DNA of 6,371 nucleotides from Chloroflexota bacterium (GTDB taxonomy: Bacteria > Chloroflexota > UBA5177 > JANWHV01). Every line of letters begins with the position of its first letter. The first letter of the stretch is position 1. A program made the translations under genes and the position numbers. The DNA lies in NCBI GenBank assembly GCA_025924845.1, contig JAICHN010000304.1, positions 1 to 6,371 on the forward strand. Direction: 5' to 3'. The notes beneath the pieces are model-generated. The model made no database searches, had not been told where the DNA came from, and saw only the letters and a list, made by a program, of their open reading frames with translations. This document shows, in pieces, positions 4,629 through 6,371 of the stretch.

Positions 4629-5855
4629 TCAGGTGGACGCACCCTGGGCCGTCTGTCCGGAGTCCGCCGCTTTCCGCGGTAACCGGCCCTTCAGATCAGC
4701 AGGCTGGTAGGTACGGGATTCAGCCAGCAATTCCCGGGCCGCGTCCACCTGATCCCATACATTCCACATCAGTGCTCCACGCACCTTGCCGGATCGTAGG
4801 TAGTAGATAACTCCCTCGTGAAATGGATCGGTCCAATCCGCGACGGTATCAAGCCTGCTGTCGAGATCGCCTACCGCTTCATAGCCTAACTCGAAGAGGT
4901 CGGAGTAGAAGAGAGGGATGTGCGTATACGGATCCTGCTCGCCGGCCATCGCCCGCCCCGCCAGCCGTCCCATGGCGTTGGCGTTGTCCTCGTGTTCGAC
5001 GCGACGGCGTCCGCCCAACGTCAGGTCGGGGAACTCGGCCACGTCGCCCGCCGCGTAGATGTCGGGGTGGCTGGTGCGCAGGAATTGATCGACCTGGATG
5101 CCGTTCCCCACCGTCAGCCCGGCGTCCTGGGCCAGGGCGATGTTCGGCTGAATGCCGATTCCCGCCACTACGGCGTCGGCCGAGACCTCGTGACCGCTCT
5201 TGGTCTTGAGGACCAGTTGCTCGCCGCGCGACTCCAGTCCCACCGCCGTGTCGCCCGTCCGCACTTCCACGCCCTTTTCGCGGTAGAAATCGGTGACGAA
5301 CCGTCCCAGATCGCGCGGGAAGACCCGATAACCGATCACCTCCTCGGGGAGGAGGATCACGACTTCCTTGCCGTTCATCCTTAAGGCGGCGGCAATCTCG
5401 GAGCCGATGAAGCCGCCGCCGATGACCGCGAATCGCCGATGCTTGTCGCTGAGGGCGCGCAGTTCGCGGTAATCAGCCACGGTGCGATAGTAGATAATGT
5501 GATCGTCGCCGAAAGGAAGGCGACGGGGCGTCCCGCCGGTGGCCAACAGCAGTTTCTCGAAGGCGTAGATTGTCCCCCGCGTATCGGTGACCTGCTTATT
5601 CGCCACATCGATAGCCGCCACGGTGCAACCTAGATGGAGGGTCGGGGGGCTGTTTCCCAACTCGCTCCAGATGCTCTCGAAGTCCTCGCCCTTCCACAGC
5701 CCCTTGGTGAGCGGGGGCCGGTTATAGGGGCGATCGTCCTCGGCGCCGATGAGCCCGATGGGACTGTTTGCGTCTATCTCACGGATGCCGCGCGTCGCGG
5801 CGGCGGCGGTCATTCCGCCGCCGATGATCAGGAACTTATAATGGATCACGGTCAT
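4629..5855 (-). CDS. AIF-like FAD/NAD(P)H oxidoreductase
   Basis: A 408-residue two-dinucleotide-binding flavoprotein. FAD site: FLIIGGGMTAAAA (8-20), RPPLTKG (46-52), LLLATGGTPRRL (102-113) and IYAAGDVAEF (266-275). NAD(P)H site: FAVIGGGFIGSEIAAAL (142-158). It resembles apoptosis-inducing factor more than plain ferredoxin reductases: RRRVEHEDNANAMGRLAG (283-300) matches the AIF block around RRRVEHHDHA, then comes FYSDLFELGYEAVGDLDS (316-333) and the C-terminal GVIYYLRSGKVRGALMWNVWD (348-368), recalled from human AIF as a similar stretch. There is no targeting peptide and no long insert in the C-terminal domain. The likely reaction is NAD(P)H oxidation with electrons passed to an unknown acceptor (ferredoxin, quinone or small molecule). 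First gene of the operon with folE and the RibD-like reductase, 15-18 bases upstream of folE. The start is uncertain: GAGG abuts ATG 5855 but lies six bases before GTG 5849, so a 406-residue form is possible. Confidence 0.9.
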   Translation of the reverse strand: MTVIHYKFLIIGGGMTAAAATRGIREIDANSPIGLIGAEDDRPYNRPPLTKGLWKGEDFESIWSELGNSPPTLHLGCTVAAIDVANKQVTDTRGTIYAFEKLLLATGGTPRRLPFGDDHIIYYRTVADYRELRALSDKHRRFAVIGGGFIGSEIAAALRMNGKEVVILLPEEVIGYRVFPRDLGRFVTDFYREKGVEVRTGDTAVGLESRGEQLVLKTKSGHEVSADAVVAGIGIQPNIALAQDAGLTVGNGIQVDQFLRTSHPDIYAAGDVAEFPDLTLGGRRRVEHEDNANAMGRLAGRAMAGEQDPYTHIPLFYSDLFELGYEAVGDLDSRLDTVADWTDPFHEGVIYYLRSGKVRGALMWNVWDQVDAARELLAESRTYQPADLKGRLPRKAADSGQTAQGAST

Positions 5856-5859
5856 CCTC
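5856..5859 (-). promoter_or_regulatory. Ribosome binding site that questions the AIF-like start
   Basis: On the minus strand GAGG directly touches the ATG at 5855, too close for normal use, but it is six bases from the GTG at 5849 (codon 3). GTG 5849 would remove only M-T and leave the FAD motif intact. Confidence 0.4.
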
Positions 5860-5937
5860 GGCTTTCTGCTTGTACGCTTTTCCGTGCCGCCGGGTGTTCA
5901 GCAACTCCTCTCACCAAAGAAGGCATATCTCTTTTGT

Positions 5938-5967
5938 ACTATGGCCCGCGTAAACTTTAGTTGTCAA
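5938..5967 (-). promoter_or_regulatory. Sigma-A promoter of the AIF-folE-reductase operon
   Basis: On the minus strand a perfect TTGACA (5967-5962) is followed after 18 bases by CATAGT (5943-5938), four of six matches to TATAAT. Transcription would begin near 5931, giving a leader of about 76 bases. This is the best promoter in the window and fits the start of the three-gene operon. Confidence 0.6.
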
Positions 5968-6003
5968 CGTAGGTGAACGGCCCTTTCCTTGAACTTCGGT
6001 CTT

Positions 6004-6023
6004 CTTTCCGGCGTGCCGGGAAG
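6004..6023. repeat. Inverted repeat upstream of recN
   Basis: CTTTCCGGC at 6004-6012 pairs with GCCGGGAAG at 6015-6023 (nine pairs, one G-U, two-base centre). The core CCGGC-GT-GCCGG is a perfect palindrome. It lies about 20-40 bases before the proposed recN -10, the position of an operator or activator site. No T tract flanks it on either strand, so a terminator is unlikely. Confidence 0.4.
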
Positions 6024-6042
6024 CATCGTCCGGCCCACCCTG

Positions 6043-6048
6043 TAGAAT
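6043..6048 (+). promoter_or_regulatory. -10 box of recN, implying a leaderless mRNA
   Basis: TAGAAT (five of six to TATAAT) ends six bases before the recN ATG, placing the transcription start at or next to the A of ATG. No -35 match is seen at 16-18 bases upstream and no ribosome binding site exists between here and the ATG. The first three bases also form an in-frame TAG, so the coding region cannot start earlier. Confidence 0.5.
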
Positions 6049-6054
6049 GACTAT

Positions 6055-6371
6055 ATGCTCCTTGAGCTTACGATCACCGACTTCGCCATTATCGATCAGC
6101 TTACTATTCGCCTGGACTCCGGCTTTACGGTGCTTACCGGCGAGACGGGAGCCGGGAAATCGATCTTGATCGATGCCGTCAGCGTCGTTCTGGGCGGCCG
6201 AGCCGGCGCCGATATGGTGCGCTCCGGTAGCCGCACGGCCCGTGTTGAGGCCATTGTCGGTCTGGACGATCCTGATCTCGCGCAGTCCGTAGCAGCGGTG
6301 CTGGATCAGTACGACCTGCTCGATGCCGAGGACCCGGGTACGTTGATTCTGGCCCGCGAGATCGGTAGTAA
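6055..6371 (+). CDS. recN: DNA repair ATPase RecN, N-terminal part (runs off right edge)
   Basis: The first 105 codons are visible and open to the window end. The N-terminus MLLELTITDFAIID is the hallmark RecN/SMC-like strand-turn, followed by GFTVLTGETGAGKSILIDAV with Walker A GETGAGKS at 29-36, then VLGGRAGADMVRSG (about 44-57), the conserved block after the ABC-type P-loop. RecN is a cytosolic SMC-like protein of about 550-590 residues that acts early in double-strand-break repair, holding or bridging DNA ends; the coiled coil and Walker B parts lie outside the window. The start is fixed by an in-frame TAG at 6043-6045 with no other start codon between. It lacks a ribosome binding site, in contrast with the G-rich sites of most neighbours. 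It is divergent from the AIF-folE operon. No clear SOS box was found, although recN is SOS-controlled in several bacteria. Confidence 0.95.
   Translation, partial: MLLELTITDFAIIDQLTIRLDSGFTVLTGETGAGKSILIDAVSVVLGGRAGADMVRSGSRTARVEAIVGLDDPDLAQSVAAVLDQYDLLDAEDPGTLILAREIGS

Noticed and set aside
5990..6002. Possible SOS box (GAAC-N4-GT) before recN
   Set aside because: Only one half of the Bacillus-type CGAAC-N4-GTTCG pattern is present and the second half matches poorly.
1..6371. CRISPR array, tRNA/rRNA, transposase or phage attachment site
   Set aside because: No regularly spaced repeats, RNA gene signatures, transposase motifs or flanking terminal repeats were seen.

Overview
The window is a high-GC bacterial chromosomal segment with ordinary gene spacing and no mobile element, RNA gene or CRISPR. 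Gene content and protein style (RecN N-terminus, FolE variant, propeller/MoaD pair, frequent GTG/ATG starts with G-rich ribosome binding sites) suggest a Chloroflexota member of the Thermomicrobia/Sphaerobacter kind, with Actinomycetota as the main alternative. This placement is inferred from protein appearance, not from a search.

Layout: (1) 1-305, minus strand, the N-terminal 101 residues of a tetratricopeptide-repeat protein that runs off the left edge. (2) 306-485, a divergent intergenic region with a possible promoter for the rightward genes. (3) 486-1825, plus strand, a two-gene unit: a cytosolic seven-bladed Asp-box (BNR/sialidase-like) beta-propeller, then a small MoaD/ThiS-type beta-grasp protein ending in Gly-Gly. 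(4) 1826-2199, a 374-base non-coding gap with one strong GC hairpin and a smaller repeat-based hairpin. (5) 2200-2985, plus strand, a complete phytanoyl-CoA-dioxygenase-family Fe(II)/2-oxoglutarate oxygenase. (6) 3000-3049, a perfect 24-bp inverted repeat with a 2-base centre between convergent genes, best read as a bidirectional terminator. (7) 5855-3112, minus strand, a compact three-gene operon in the order AIF-like FAD/NAD(P)H oxidoreductase, GTP cyclohydrolase I (folE), RibD-C-type pteridine/pyrimidine reductase. It has a consensus TTGACA promoter upstream and an ATGA overlap between folE and the reductase. (8) 6055 to the right edge, plus strand, the start of recN with its Walker A motif, whose -10-like box sits only six bases before the ATG, suggesting a leaderless mRNA.

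How the genes may work together: the minus-strand operon links entry into pterin synthesis (GTP to dihydroneopterin triphosphate) with a RibD-fold reductase and a flavin oxidoreductase, which reads as a reduced-pterin module (inference). The propeller and MoaD-like protein are probably co-translated and may act together as substrate/partner and sulfur carrier or protein modifier, but no E1-like activating enzyme is present here. The oxygenase and recN appear to be independent transcription units. The points most worth a second look are the propeller/beta-grasp pair, the AIF-like/FolE/RibD operon, and the leaderless recN start.
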